A stretch of DNA of 64,000 bases from NCBI RefSeq assembly GCF_000379985.1, contig NZ_KB904107.1, positions 1-64,000 of the forward strand, written 5' to 3'. The stretch is from Streptococcus caballi DSM 19004 (GTDB taxonomy: Bacteria; Bacillota; Bacilli; Lactobacillales; Streptococcaceae). The notes beneath the pieces were generated by a model. The model did no database searches. It was not told the origin of the DNA and worked only from the letters and a program-made list of their open reading frames with translations. Positions 15,175 to 24,652 of this stretch are shown piece after piece (the first letter of the stretch is position 1; each line of letters begins with the position of its first letter). Made by a program: the position numbers and the translations under genes.

Positions 15175-16368
15175 ATGGCTAAGAAGAAAAATCGGGAAAA
15201 AGAATTAAAGCGGAAGCAAAGACGAGAAGATAACAAAATTATTGATTTTGCTTCTTTTGCAGAAAAGGCTGATTATCCACTAGCTTTGTCTGAACCTGAA
15301 TTAGATGAAGAATCAGTTAATAGACTTTTTAAAGAATTTGAACAAACTGGGAATTCTGAAATTTTAGAACAATTAGCTTCTATTTTAGAGTTTGGAGATA
15401 TTGAAATGGACGAAGCAGATGAGCTCTTTTACCAAGCTATGGAAGAGGTAGACGAAGAAATACAGCTCCGTTTACTTACCAATCTACTGGCAGAATATCC
15501 AGACCACTTTGAAGCAAGATTTCAATCTTTGATCTTGAGAAGTACAGAATTTTCAGCTGACTATTTCAAAGAGCTGCAGGATTTTTATCAAGTGGCTTTA
15601 GCAAAGTGGAAGAAAGCTGATTATGAATCTTGGTATAGTTTGGAAGCGCGCAGTCCTTTGACCGTTATCACTTTTGTGACAGAGATTTACCTGCAGGAAG
15701 GGCTGGTTGGTCTGGCTGGGCAGGTGGTAGATTTTGTACGCTCCAAGATTGATGAGGCTTTTCCACCTGGATTTATCCATCTTATGATGAGTGTTTACAA
15801 TGCCCTTTATCAAGAAGAGGACATTGAAGACTTTTATGAAGAGCAGCTAGCCCAAGATTGGCAGGATGATGGTGTGCTTGTGCACCTGATTATTGCTAAG
15901 TTGCTAAACGGGGACATTGAGGCGGCTAGAGCCTTGTTTGCTGACTTAGCTGCAATCAATGGTGAAGTTCTGCATGTTTTTGATAGCTCATATTGGGTTC
16001 ACCTGCTTGATATGGCTAATGAAGCTTCAGCTTATCGCCCTAATTCAGCTTTATCCCTCCAGATTGCCTTGCATCCTTTACAAGCCTTTTTGCTAACCAA
16101 GCCCTTTGTTATCCATCAAATGCTTGCCATAGCAGAAGAATACCAAGACAGTCTGCCTGATTCTCCGCGCAAACGATTGGAATTTTTTAATTCCCCCTGC
16201 ATGAAAGGAATTCAGATAGATAAAGGGCGATATCTATGCGATGCCGGCATTATGAGTCAAGAGGACTTAGAAACACACACTGAAAAAGAAATCTTAGCCA
16301 TTTCAGGAGTCGGCCCAGCAACAGTCAAAAAGCTCAAAGAAAACGGCGTGAGGTTTAAGAAGAGCTAG
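15175..16368 (+). CDS. TPR-like protein with C-terminal helix-hairpin-helix
   Basis: A 397-residue cytosolic protein. The first 20 residues are basic (MAKKKNREKELKRKQRR), residues about 45-330 are all-helical with repeat-like pairs (EILEQLASILEFGDIEMDEA, EEIQLRLLTNLLAEYPDHFE, GDIEAARALFADLAAINGE), and the last 45 residues carry a helix-hairpin-helix unit (EILAISGVGPATVKKLKENG). The head and tail match the small protein at 12106 almost word for word. RBS AAAGGAAAAATC is close to the ATG. It is part of the cluster between the T-box and valS. A protein that brings a TPR-type scaffold to nucleic acid is a fair guess, but no member I know has a defined role. Confidence 0.75.
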   Translation: MAKKKNREKELKRKQRREDNKIIDFASFAEKADYPLALSEPELDEESVNRLFKEFEQTGNSEILEQLASILEFGDIEMDEADELFYQAMEEVDEEIQLRLLTNLLAEYPDHFEARFQSLILRSTEFSADYFKELQDFYQVALAKWKKADYESWYSLEARSPLTVITFVTEIYLQEGLVGLAGQVVDFVRSKIDEAFPPGFIHLMMSVYNALYQEEDIEDFYEEQLAQDWQDDGVLVHLIIAKLLNGDIEAARALFADLAAINGEVLHVFDSSYWVHLLDMANEASAYRPNSALSLQIALHPLQAFLLTKPFVIHQMLAIAEEYQDSLPDSPRKRLEFFNSPCMKGIQIDKGRYLCDAGIMSQEDLETHTEKEILAISGVGPATVKKLKENGVRFKKS

Positions 16369-16395
16369 GAGCTCGTGTAGAATTTTCACAAAGTG

Positions 16396-16420
16396 AACTG
16401 TTCGGAAAAATCGAACAGTT
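16396..16420 (+). repeat. Perfect hairpin between the HhH-TPR gene and DUF5710 gene
   Basis: AACTGTTCG and CGAACAGTT face each other across 7 nt, with no T run. It may be a weak terminator, an mRNA processing stem or a protein site; a related half (AACTGTTC) recurs about 20 bp downstream. Confidence 0.5.
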
Positions 16421-16494
16421 GGGGTAGAAAATCACAGAAACTGTTCATCTAAGAGATAATAGCAGTAAAAACGATGCAGTAGAAAGGAGGGGAG

Positions 16495-17304
16495 ATGAGT
16501 TTTTTGAGTAAGTTCTTTCGGAAAAAAATTAAACCAGTCAATCAACTCAGATATGATAAAGATGATTTATCAATAAGGCTATTTCTAGATGTTCCTTATT
16601 CTGAAAAAGATGAGGCAAAACAGCTAGGTGCTAAATGGCATCCACAAATGAAAAAATGGTACACTCAGTGTGAAAGAGAAGAATATGTTAGATTTTCAAA
16701 ATGGCTATTGAAAAGAAGCGATGATGTTATTATTGCAACAGATTATCTATATATTATTGAGGGACATCAAGAATGCTGGAAATGTAAGCAATCTACTTTA
16801 GTCGTAGGACTAGGAATAGGTGAATATATTCATATTTTTGGGGATTTCTATAATGCAGAAATTGAAATTGTTGAAGATTCTGTGGGTGTAGGAGAAGAAG
16901 TGCACTTGGCTTGGACTGAGAAAGAATCTGATATACCTCCTAAATTATTGAATTATTTAAAAGAACATTATTTTGTCAAAATGATGTATTCTAAAACACT
17001 TGGGGAACGCACTTTTGCTAACTATTGTCAGCACTGTAACGTTTTACAAGGAAATTGGTTTTTATTTTCTGAACCAGATAGCCCGTTGTCTACTTGTGTT
17101 GAAGGAGCTGAGCTAGAAAGCAGAATGAATAAGCTAAAAATAAGAATGATTCCAATTGAAGATGATTTGATTGTAAAATGGGACGTAGAATGGTGCAGTA
17201 ACGATTTTGCCTATTTAAAATTTGGAAAAACAGAAGAACTAGTTCTATCAACAGCACCAAGTAATGATTGTGTTTCCTATGAAGAATTATATACTGTCGA
17301 ATAA
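16495..17304 (+). CDS. DUF5710 domain protein with zinc-ribbon-like cysteines
   Basis: A 269-residue protein. Residues 28-58 are a DUF5710 unit ([19 protein letters not shown] then HPQMKKWY), a small fold often attached to DNA primases, nucleases and toxins and thought to bind nucleic acid or nucleotides. Two CxxC pairs follow, CWKC at 94-97 and CQHC near 179-182, spaced to form one zinc site. The C-terminal 80 residues have no recognisable motif. RBS AGGAGGGGAG precedes the ATG closely. Its codon usage looks AT-richer than valS. It ends 17 nt before valS and must be cotranscribed with it unless valS has a hidden promoter. Function unknown. Confidence 0.7.
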   Translation: MSFLSKFFRKKIKPVNQLRYDKDDLSIRLFLDVPYSEKDEAKQLGAKWHPQMKKWYTQCEREEYVRFSKWLLKRSDDVIIATDYLYIIEGHQECWKCKQSTLVVGLGIGEYIHIFGDFYNAEIEIVEDSVGVGEEVHLAWTEKESDIPPKLLNYLKEHYFVKMMYSKTLGERTFANYCQHCNVLQGNWFLFSEPDSPLSTCVEGAELESRMNKLKIRMIPIEDDLIVKWDVEWCSNDFAYLKFGKTEELVLSTAPSNDCVSYEELYTVE

Positions 17305-17321
17305 ACAAAGGAGAAAAACTA

Positions 17322-19973
17322 ATGTCAAAACAATTATCACCAAAATACAATCCAGCAGAAGTAGAAGCTGGGCGTTATCAGAAATGGCTTGATGAGGATG
17401 TTTTCAAGCCGTCAGGCGACAAGAAGGCACACCCTTATTCTATCGTTATTCCACCACCAAACGTAACTGGTAAACTTCACCTTGGTCACGCTTGGGATAC
17501 TACTTTGCAAGATATTATTATCCGTCAAAAACGTATGCAAGGTTTTGATACTTTATGGCTTCCTGGTATGGACCATGCGGGGATTGCGACACAAGCAAAA
17601 GTTGAGGCGCGTCTTGCTGAAGATGGTATCTCACGTTACGACCTTGGTCGTGAAAAATTCCTTGATAAAGTCTGGGAATGGAAAGATGAATACGCATCAA
17701 CAATCAAACAACAATGGGGTAAAATGGGTATCTCTGTTGACTACTCACGTGAACGTTTCACCCTTGATGAAGGATTGTCAAAAGCGGTTCGTAAAGTCTT
17801 TGTTGAACTTTATAAAAAAGGTTGGATTTATCGTGGTGAATTTATCATCAACTGGGATCCAAAAGCTCGTACAGCCCTTTCTGATATCGAAGTTATCCAC
17901 AAAGATGTCGAAGGTGCTTTCTACCACATGAACTATATGCTGGAAGATGGCTCGCGCGCTTTGGAAGTTGCCACCACGCGTCCCGAGACCATGTTTGGGG
18001 ATACGGCTGTCGCTGTCAATCCAAATGATGACCGCTACAAAGACCTGATTGGCAAAAATGTTATCCTACCAATCGTTAACAAAGCTATTCCAATCGTTGG
18101 TGATGAACACGCTGACCCAGAATTTGGTACTGGTGTAGTTAAAATCACTCCAGCACACGACCCTAATGACTTCTTAGTTGGTCAGCGTCATAACTTGCCA
18201 CAAATCAACGTCATGAATGATGACGGTACAATGAACGAACTTGCTGGTGAATTTGCTGGTATGGACCGCTTTGAAGCTCGCAAAGCTGTTGTTAAAAAAT
18301 TGGAAGAAATCGGTGCGCTTGTTGAAATCGAAAAAATGGTTCACAGCGTTGGTCATTCAGAACGTACGGGTGTGCCAGTTGAGCCACGTTTGTCAACACA
18401 ATGGTTCGTTAAAATGGACCAATTGGCTAAAAATGCCATTGCTAACCAAGACACTGATGACGAAGTGAAATTCTACCCACCACGTTTCAACGATACTTTC
18501 CTCCAATGGATGGAAAATGTTCACGACTGGGTTATCTCTCGTCAGCTCTGGTGGGGTCATCAAATCCCTGCTTGGTACAATGCCGACGGTGACATATATG
18601 TCGGTGAAGAAGCCCCTGAAGGTGATGGCTGGACTCAAGACGAAGATGTGCTTGACACTTGGTTCAGTTCAGCACTATGGTCATTCTCAACCATGGGTTG
18701 GCCTGATACTGAAAGTGAAGACTTCAAACGTTACTTCCCGACTTCAACCCTTGTGACAGGTTACGATATCATCTTCTTCTGGGTATCCCGCATGATTTTC
18801 CAATCATTGGAATTCACAGGACGCCGTCCATTTGAAAACGTGCTTATCCATGGTCTTATCCGTGACGAACAAGGACGTAAAATGTCTAAATCACTTGGTA
18901 ACGGTATTGACCCCATGGATGTTGTTGATAAATACGGTGCTGACGCCCTGCGCTGGTTCCTTTCAAACGGTTCTGCACCAGGTCAAGATGTGCGTTTCAG
19001 CTATGAAAAGATGGACGCTGCTTGGAACTTCATCAACAAGATTTGGAACATTTCTCGTTACATTTTGATGAATAATGAAGGTTTGACGCTTGACCAAGCT
19101 AGCGCAAATGTTGACAAAGTTGTTGCTGGTACGGCTGGTAACGTGACTGACCGCTGGATTCTTCACAACCTCAACGAAACCATTGCCAAAGTCACTGAAA
19201 ACTTTGATAAATTTGAATTTGGTGTGGCTGGTCATATCCTGTACAACTTCATCTGGGATGAATTTGCCGACTGGTATGTGGAATTGACTAAGGAAGTCCT
19301 CTACAGCGACAACGAAGACGAAAAAGTCATCACCCGCTCTGTCCTCCTCTACACTTTGGACAAAATTCTGCGTCTTCTCCACCCAATCATGCCTTTCGTG
19401 ACGGAAGAAATCTTCGGTCAAATCTCAGAAGGCTCTATCGTGACTGCCGCCTACCCAACTATTAACCCAGCATTTGAAAATGAAGCTGCGCATTCTGGCG
19501 TGGAAAGTCTTAAAGACCTGATCCGCGCTGTTCGTAACGCACGTAGCGAAGTCAACGTAGCACCAAGCAAACCAATCACTATCCTTGTCAAAACAAGCGA
19601 CAGCAACTTAGAAGCTTTCTTCAATAGCAACGTCAACTACATCAAACGCTTCACTAATCCAGAACATTTGGAAATCAGCTCAGCTATTGCTGCCCCAGAA
19701 CTGGCTATGTCAAGCGTCATCACAGGCGCTGAAATCTTCCTGCCGCTGGCCAACCTGCTCAACGTTGAAGAAGAATTAGCCCGCCTCAACAAAGAACTGG
19801 CCAAATGGCAGAAAGAACTGGATATGGTTGCCAAGAAGCTCAGCAACGAAAAATTCGTCGCCAACGCCAAACCAGAAATCGTCCAAAAAGAACGCGACAA
19901 ACAAACCGACTACCAAGCCAAGTACGACGCGACGGTGGCGCGCATTGAAGAGATGGAGAAGTTGGTGGAATAA
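17322..19973 (+). CDS. valS: Valyl-tRNA synthetase
   Basis: An 883-residue class I synthetase that charges tRNA-Val. The HIGH motif is HLGHAWD within [12 protein letters not shown] (about residues 47-58), the editing (CP1) domain has the [13 protein letters not shown] motif, and KMSKS is [13 protein letters not shown] (about 524-536). The C-terminal coiled coil ([20 protein letters not shown]) that grips the tRNA is present. Length is normal. RBS AAAGGAG is 8 nt before the ATG. No T-box lies directly in front; the T-box at 12734 is the only one that could control it, through a long mRNA. Confidence 0.97.
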   Translation: MSKQLSPKYNPAEVEAGRYQKWLDEDVFKPSGDKKAHPYSIVIPPPNVTGKLHLGHAWDTTLQDIIIRQKRMQGFDTLWLPGMDHAGIATQAKVEARLAEDGISRYDLGREKFLDKVWEWKDEYASTIKQQWGKMGISVDYSRERFTLDEGLSKAVRKVFVELYKKGWIYRGEFIINWDPKARTALSDIEVIHKDVEGAFYHMNYMLEDGSRALEVATTRPETMFGDTAVAVNPNDDRYKDLIGKNVILPIVNKAIPIVGDEHADPEFGTGVVKITPAHDPNDFLVGQRHNLPQINVMNDDGTMNELAGEFAGMDRFEARKAVVKKLEEIGALVEIEKMVHSVGHSERTGVPVEPRLSTQWFVKMDQLAKNAIANQDTDDEVKFYPPRFNDTFLQWMENVHDWVISRQLWWGHQIPAWYNADGDIYVGEEAPEGDGWTQDEDVLDTWFSSALWSFSTMGWPDTESEDFKRYFPTSTLVTGYDIIFFWVSRMIFQSLEFTGRRPFENVLIHGLIRDEQGRKMSKSLGNGIDPMDVVDKYGADALRWFLSNGSAPGQDVRFSYEKMDAAWNFINKIWNISRYILMNNEGLTLDQASANVDKVVAGTAGNVTDRWILHNLNETIAKVTENFDKFEFGVAGHILYNFIWDEFADWYVELTKEVLYSDNEDEKVITRSVLLYTLDKILRLLHPIMPFVTEEIFGQISEGSIVTAAYPTINPAFENEAAHSGVESLKDLIRAVRNARSEVNVAPSKPITILVKTSDSNLEAFFNSNVNYIKRFTNPEHLEISSAIAAPELAMSSVITGAEIFLPLANLLNVEEELARLNKELAKWQKELDMVAKKLSNEKFVANAKPEIVQKERDKQTDYQAKYDATVARIEEMEKLVE

Positions 19974-20032
19974 TTACATACAATCTTAAGTGAGATGGAG
20001 AAATCAGCCATACTAGGTATCAGAAAACACAG

Positions 20033-20061
20033 TCGAAAGGCTATGTTTTTTGTGGTATAAT
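20033..20061 (+). promoter_or_regulatory. Promoter of the ParB-like/Dam island
   Basis: -35 TCGAAA (20033-20038), 17-bp spacer, perfect -10 TATAAT (20056-20061). Because the ATG at 20060 sits inside this -10, the true start must be further down; ATG 20099 with GAGAGGA 6 nt upstream fits. Confidence 0.7.
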
Positions 20062-20098
20062 GCCAAATATAGTTACAAAAGTTATGAGAGGAATGCGT

Positions 20099-21916
20099 AT
20101 GTTTGATACTATTGTTTTAAATCCTTTAGAAATTAATTTAGATTTTAATAATCCTAGATTTTCGATGTTTGATTTTAATACTGAGGAGGAAATAGTCAAA
20201 TATCTGATTGATTTTGAACAGATTAAAGAACTTGCATTTCAAATTGGAGAAAACGGGTATAATACAATAGGTGAACGTATTATCGTTTTAAAAAGCAAAA
20301 ATGCTGGAAAGATTAATTATACTGTATTAGAAGGTAATCGAAGAATTGCTTCGCTGAAACTTTTGTTTCAGTATTCCTCTCTATTAACAAGTTCAGAAAG
20401 AAATAAACTTAAACAATTAAATCTGAATCCAAGAGATTTTGAAGTTAGTTGTGATGTAGTAAAAGAAGATACTAGAGACGAAGCGCTTTTTAAAATTAGT
20501 GCAAAACATGTTGATGGGATTAAAACGTGGAGCTCTATAGATAAAAGAGTGTTTTATCACAATCTTTATAGCCAATATAGAAGTAAAGGGTTATCAAGTA
20601 ATGAGGCTTTAGATAAAATTAAAGGTATTACTCCAGAAGGAAAGGTTGCTATTAAAAATGCAATAAAGGAGTTGAATTACCTAACCTCTGTTTATAATGC
20701 AACGAAATCCTATAAATCTGATTTAAAGCAATTAACACATTTAGATACAGATGTTCTTGTTTCAAGGGTTTTCAGACCACTAATTAAAGAATTAAATCTT
20801 AAATTTGACGAAGATTTTCAAGTTATTGTGAGAAATGGCACAATTTATAATAAAATTTTAGCTTTATTAGGGAAATCAGTTTGGGTTGATGAAAATCTAA
20901 ATACTCGTGTTTTTAGTGTTCAAAAGCAATGGAATGAAATTGTCAAAAGTGACAAAGTAATACCAGGTTTAGCTGACGAAATTAAGGAATATAAAGAATT
21001 TGAAAAAAACAAAGGTCATAATGAAGAGTCATCAAAAAATAATCCTATAAGTAATGATACAAAAACTACTGAAGATAGTGTGGGAGATAATAAAGAGACT
21101 CCTAACTTACCAGCAAATGATACGCGTGAGAATACCACAAATAATAATGACATGCAAAGTCAAGAAACAAAATATAAATTTTTTGTTCCCAAACAATCAG
21201 TTATTATAAAACAGCAAAATTATGATTTGACTAATGATATCGATTTAGTGGATAGTGTAGGAAATAAAGTTTCAAGGCAAAGTTCAGAATACTTTAAAAT
21301 TTCGATTAGTTGTACACACCGAAATATTGTGATTAAAAATAATGTTATAAATGATATTTCTGAAAATGGACATTATACTATTGATGTTGAGTATGCCGGA
21401 GAGACTAAACATTTTCAAATTTTTTTAAATATAGAAATTAACGGTCAGCAACAGGAATATGAAGTTTTATTTAACCAACAATGGTATAACGAGTCTCTAT
21501 CAAAATTATCGGCAAATCCTAAGTATTCTAAGATTTGTGGGGTGATAAGAAATATACAGAAATATAACTCTTTATCACACAATAACGACGAGTACATCAT
21601 ACTTGCATTTTTACTTCGTGCATTACTGGAATATACTGCTAAGGCTTACATAGATTTATTCCCGCTCAAAAAGTCTAATGATAATTTATCTTCCTTAATC
21701 ACTACAGTTAAGGGACATTTATCTGATAAAGGATTATTAAATAGAGAGGAAGTAAAGGCATTAAAAAACACCAATGATATAGAGACATTAAATGGTTTAA
21801 TTCATGATTACGGAACTACTATAAGTTCTATTGATGTTAAAACAACCTGTAATAAGTATCAAAAGTACTTTTCTGTTGCTTTTGATAGATTATCGGAAGG
21901 AGTAAATAATGGATAA
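20099..21916 (+). CDS. ParB-like N-terminal domain protein with HEPN-like C-terminus
   Basis: A 605-residue protein of unknown role. Residues 1-110 are a ParB/Srx-type fold (VLNPLEINLDFNNPRF ... VLEGNRRIASLKLL, with the conserved EGNRR at 78-82 that in ParB relatives contacts nucleotide). About 110-290 is helical, about 300-360 a polar Asn/Ser/Thr/Glu linker, about 360-455 a beta-rich Ig-like module (KYKFFVPKQSVIIKQQNY), and the last 130 residues a helical bundle with YIILAFLLRALLEYTAKAYI and LNGLIHDYG, reminiscent of HEPN domains, though the classic RxxxxH ribonuclease motif is not clear. The gene is markedly AT-rich against valS and overlaps the methylase gene by 8 bp. DNA-associated sensor or effector is inference. 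Confidence 0.75.
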   Translation: MFDTIVLNPLEINLDFNNPRFSMFDFNTEEEIVKYLIDFEQIKELAFQIGENGYNTIGERIIVLKSKNAGKINYTVLEGNRRIASLKLLFQYSSLLTSSERNKLKQLNLNPRDFEVSCDVVKEDTRDEALFKISAKHVDGIKTWSSIDKRVFYHNLYSQYRSKGLSSNEALDKIKGITPEGKVAIKNAIKELNYLTSVYNATKSYKSDLKQLTHLDTDVLVSRVFRPLIKELNLKFDEDFQVIVRNGTIYNKILALLGKSVWVDENLNTRVFSVQKQWNEIVKSDKVIPGLADEIKEYKEFEKNKGHNEESSKNNPISNDTKTTEDSVGDNKETPNLPANDTRENTTNNNDMQSQETKYKFFVPKQSVIIKQQNYDLTNDIDLVDSVGNKVSRQSSEYFKISISCTHRNIVIKNNVINDISENGHYTIDVEYAGETKHFQIFLNIEINGQQQEYEVLFNQQWYNESLSKLSANPKYSKICGVIRNIQKYNSLSHNNDEYIILAFLLRALLEYTAKAYIDLFPLKKSNDNLSSLITTVKGHLSDKGLLNREEVKALKNTNDIETLNGLIHDYGTTISSIDVKTTCNKYQKYFSVAFDRLSEGVNNG

Positions 21917-22760
21917 CTTCAGCCCGTTACGCTATCCTGGAGGGAAAAATAAAACTTATCAATATGTTAAATTTCTGGTTGAAAATAATAATATTGATAC
22001 CTATATAGAACCGTTTTGTGGAGGTGCTGCAGTAGCGCTAAAGTTATTATTTAATAATGATGTAAAAAAAGTAATGTTGAATGATTTTGATAGATCCATC
22101 TATGCAATGTGGTACTCCATTTTACATAATACTGAAGCTTTTATCAAAAAAGTAAAAGAAGCAGAATTTACAATTGAAGAATGGGACAAACAGCAGGACA
22201 TTCAAAAAAAGAAAGAAAGCGCAGATCTACTTTCACTAGGTTTTTCTACATTTTATTTAAATAGGACAAATCGTTCAGGAATAATTCAGGCAGGGCCTAT
22301 AGGGGGTAAAAATCAGACAGGCAATTATAAAATGAATTGTCGATATAATACGGAAGTATTAGTAAATAAAATTGAATTAATTGCTAAAAATAAAAATAGA
22401 ATTGGCTTGTATAATTTAGATGCCATCGAGTTTATCAAAAATAATATTAGACGTACAAAGCGTTCCCTAACTTTTTTTGATCCTCCATATTTTGTTAAAG
22501 GAAAGCAATTGTATACAAATTTTTATGAATACATAGATCACTTAGAATTACGAGATACAATTGATAAGTACATGAGTAAACACAAATGGATTCTTACTTA
22601 TGATTTTCACGAAGAAATCCAGAATATGTATTCAAATTTTGAACATTTCCCTTATCAGTTAAACTATAGTGCGGGAAGTTCAAAAAAGGGAATAGAATAC
22701 ATTTTCTTGAGTAGTAAAATATCTTCTACAAAAATTGATGAGTATCTACACATTCTATAA
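21909..22760 (+). CDS. Dam-type (D12 class) adenine-specific DNA methyltransferase
   Basis: A 283-residue alpha-class N6-adenine methylase. SAM motif I is IEPFCGGAAVALKLL (about residues 33-47) after the class head SPLRYPGGKNK, and catalytic motif IV is FFDPPYFVKG (about 193-202). A target-recognition region lies between, including the conserved FYLNRTNRSG. Length is typical for Dam/DpnM-like enzymes. The ATG overlaps the end of the ParB-like gene, so the pair is translated together. There is no restriction endonuclease next to it, so it either protects DNA from the partner's activity or acts as an orphan; the recognition sequence (GATC or other) cannot be read here. Confidence 0.9.
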   Translation: MDNFSPLRYPGGKNKTYQYVKFLVENNNIDTYIEPFCGGAAVALKLLFNNDVKKVMLNDFDRSIYAMWYSILHNTEAFIKKVKEAEFTIEEWDKQQDIQKKKESADLLSLGFSTFYLNRTNRSGIIQAGPIGGKNQTGNYKMNCRYNTEVLVNKIELIAKNKNRIGLYNLDAIEFIKNNIRRTKRSLTFFDPPYFVKGKQLYTNFYEYIDHLELRDTIDKYMSKHKWILTYDFHEEIQNMYSNFEHFPYQLNYSAGSSKKGIEYIFLSSKISSTKIDEYLHIL

Positions 22761-22856
22761 GAAATAGTTAGTATTTACAATTTTATTGGATGGTACGGTA
22801 TATGAAATAATATATAAAATGTCAGTCTACTTTAATATCCTAAAATTAAATCCCTC

Positions 22857-22888
22857 AAGCCCATTCACACGACTGGGCTTGGTTTTTT
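22857..22888 (+). terminator. Terminator after the ParB-like/Dam island
   Basis: AAGCCCA / TGGGCTT around a 10-nt loop, then GG and six T. It lies 97 bp after the methylase stop, beyond AT-rich sequence, and may originally have been the valS terminator before the island entered. Confidence 0.85.
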
Positions 22889-22998
22889 GCCTTAACAACA
22901 GTAGCCAGTCACACTCAGAGCCTTTTTAGATCTCTAGTTGTCTTTCTTTGTATTTTGGAATACAATAAATAGCGATAAAGCACGAAGGAGATGTTTTT

Positions 22999-23700
22999 AT
23001 GAAAGTCTATTGGCATGGAACGGACAGAAAGTGGGTGATGTCGGTTATTCGTTTTGCTGGTTTTAAACACCGTTATCGCTCTATTTAAGATAGGGAGCGA
23101 TGGAAAGCAATTTTAGCGCCTTACTTTTTTCTATTTTTTCCTCTTTTCCTTGCTCTGTCATACTGGCTAGAAGAATATGACAAAAAGATTGAGGAATATA
23201 CTATGGTCAAGACTATTCTTGATTTTGTTCATGACAAAATGGAAATGACCTTTGATTATCCGACGATTGACTGGAACCAGGTCAGTCAGTTAACGATGAA
23301 AATTAGTAAGGAGTCCCTAGGCTGTCAACTGGTAGATTCGATACCCAAGTTGTTTCACCAAGGGGAAAGTGTTCGCTCAGAGGTTTATGCTATCATCACA
23401 CCAGATGGAATTGACAAAGCTGATCTACTGACGCAGTCAATTAAACATTACTCGCCTAGCGAGATGAAAAATTTGACTGTTGACTGGGGAGAGGCAGTCT
23501 TTGACTATGATCACCACGATGGCAGCCATCTCTTACCTCGAATAGCATTTCTTTATGACGATACTAATAAGGAACTGAATGTAAAGGAAAACATGTACTT
23601 TGAGCTGGATGACAGCACCCGTTTTATTCCGCAAACCAATGAGCAGCTAGCTGATCTTAGAAAAGGTATTTTTAAGTTATTAGGTGCAGAGTCGCTATAA
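22999..23700 (+). pseudogene. Membrane-anchored protein gene with an in-frame stop
   Basis: An ATG at 22999 with strong RBS (GAAGGAG) opens MKVYWHGTDRKWVMSVIRFA, hits TAA at 23086-23088, and continues in the same frame with a membrane segment (LAPYFFLFFPLFLALSYWL) and a 165-residue soluble part (from MVKTILDFVHDKMEMTF at 23203) to 23700. Without the stop the protein would have 233 residues: short cytosolic head, one transmembrane helix, then an extracellular or cytosolic alpha/beta domain rich in Asp. I do not recognise the family. An internal start at 23203 could still express the soluble part. Confidence 0.6.
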
Positions 23701-23824
23701 AGATGACCTTGTTTGATATGAGCGCTGACAATTGCCAGTTAGTTCATTTTGTTATGGCTTCAAGTCATGGTTTTAGCTACTGTCATCGTGGTAAAGGTCA
23801 TCATTGAATTTATGCGGTAGTACT

Positions 23825-23885
23825 TGCCTGTATTAATGCTTTGGTGAGTAGGGGAACCTATCAGTCAAAATGAAGGTTTCCCTAC
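23825..23885 (+). repeat. Hairpin ahead of the TetR gene
   Basis: GAGTAGGGGAACC and GGTTTCCCTACTC form a 12-13 bp stem with a loop of about 18 nt, without T run. It may end the upstream transcript. Between 23703 and 23810 only a 34-codon scrap is open. Confidence 0.5.
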
Positions 23886-23965
23886 TCAAACGTTACAGCT
23901 CTGCTATTTAATCGGGTGGTTTGCTTTGCTTTTTGGTATAATAAAAGCATTGAAATGAGGAAACT

Positions 23966-24529
23966 ATGGCACAAATAACGAAAAAAGCTTTGGAAGCGTC
24001 TTTGAAGCACCTGTTGCTGCAAAAGCCTTTACCTAAGATCACTATTCAGGATATTACGGATGACTGTGGGATTAGTCGGATGACTTTTTATTATCACTTC
24101 AAGGATATTTATGATTTGGTGGAGTGGTCTTGTGAGGAAGATGCGCAAAAGGCTCTTGGTGAAAATAGGCATTATGATAGCTGGGAGGAAGGGCTGCTGG
24201 ATATTTTTAAAGCAGTCAGGGAAAATAAGCCTTTTATCCTCAATGTTTATCACTCGGTGAGTCGGGAGCAGATTGAAACCTATCTCTATCAGTTGACCTA
24301 TCAGCTCATGATTGATGTGGTTGAGGAAAAGGCAGTTGGTTTACGCGTCAGCACTGAAGATAAGGACTTTATAGCAGACTTTTACAAGTATGCCCTAGTC
24401 GGGCTCATGTTGGATTGGATTAAAAAGGACATGAGAGAAGACCCTCAAGACTTGGTCAATCGTCTGGCCATCTTAGTGCATGGTAATATTGTGGCTGCTC
24501 TGCAACATTATGATACTAAAGGGAGATAG
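23966..24529 (+). CDS. TetR/AcrR-family regulator
   Basis: A 187-residue regulator. The N-terminal helix-turn-helix is ITIQDITDDCGISRMTFYYHFKD (about residues 25-47), the C-terminal part with WIKKDMREDPQDLVNRLAIL matches the DhaS-like TetR_C_8 domain. RBS GAGGAAACT precedes the ATG closely. It lies 120 bp ahead of the oleate hydratase gene in the same direction, a pairing seen in lactic acid bacteria, so fatty-acid-responsive control of that gene is likely. No operator is certain; the palindrome downstream is better read as a terminator. Confidence 0.85.
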   Translation: MAQITKKALEASLKHLLLQKPLPKITIQDITDDCGISRMTFYYHFKDIYDLVEWSCEEDAQKALGENRHYDSWEEGLLDIFKAVRENKPFILNVYHSVSREQIETYLYQLTYQLMIDVVEEKAVGLRVSTEDKDFIADFYKYALVGLMLDWIKKDMREDPQDLVNRLAILVHGNIVAALQHYDTKGR

Positions 24530-24549
24530 CTCTGCTTTTTATCAAATAT

Positions 24550-24586
24550 GCTTAAATGATAAAAAAATTATCATTTAAGCTTTTTT
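24550..24586 (+). terminator. Terminator after the TetR gene
   Basis: A 13-bp perfect stem GCTTAAATGATAA / TTATCATTTAAGC with A-rich 5-nt loop and six T. Its symmetry could also serve as an operator for the TetR protein. Confidence 0.8.
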
Positions 24587-24652
24587 GTTTATTGTTCTTA
24601 GGCAGGGAGGCTTTTACAATAGAGATAAGTAAAAAAGATGAGAGGTATCAAG

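Noticed and set aside
20060..20098. Upstream ATG for the ParB-like protein
   Set aside because: The ATG is part of the TATAAT -10 box and would not be in the mRNA; ATG 20099 has a well-spaced ribosome site.
24550..24586. TetR operator before oleate hydratase
   Set aside because: The palindrome ends in six T directly after the TetR gene and is best read as a terminator, though dual use is not excluded.
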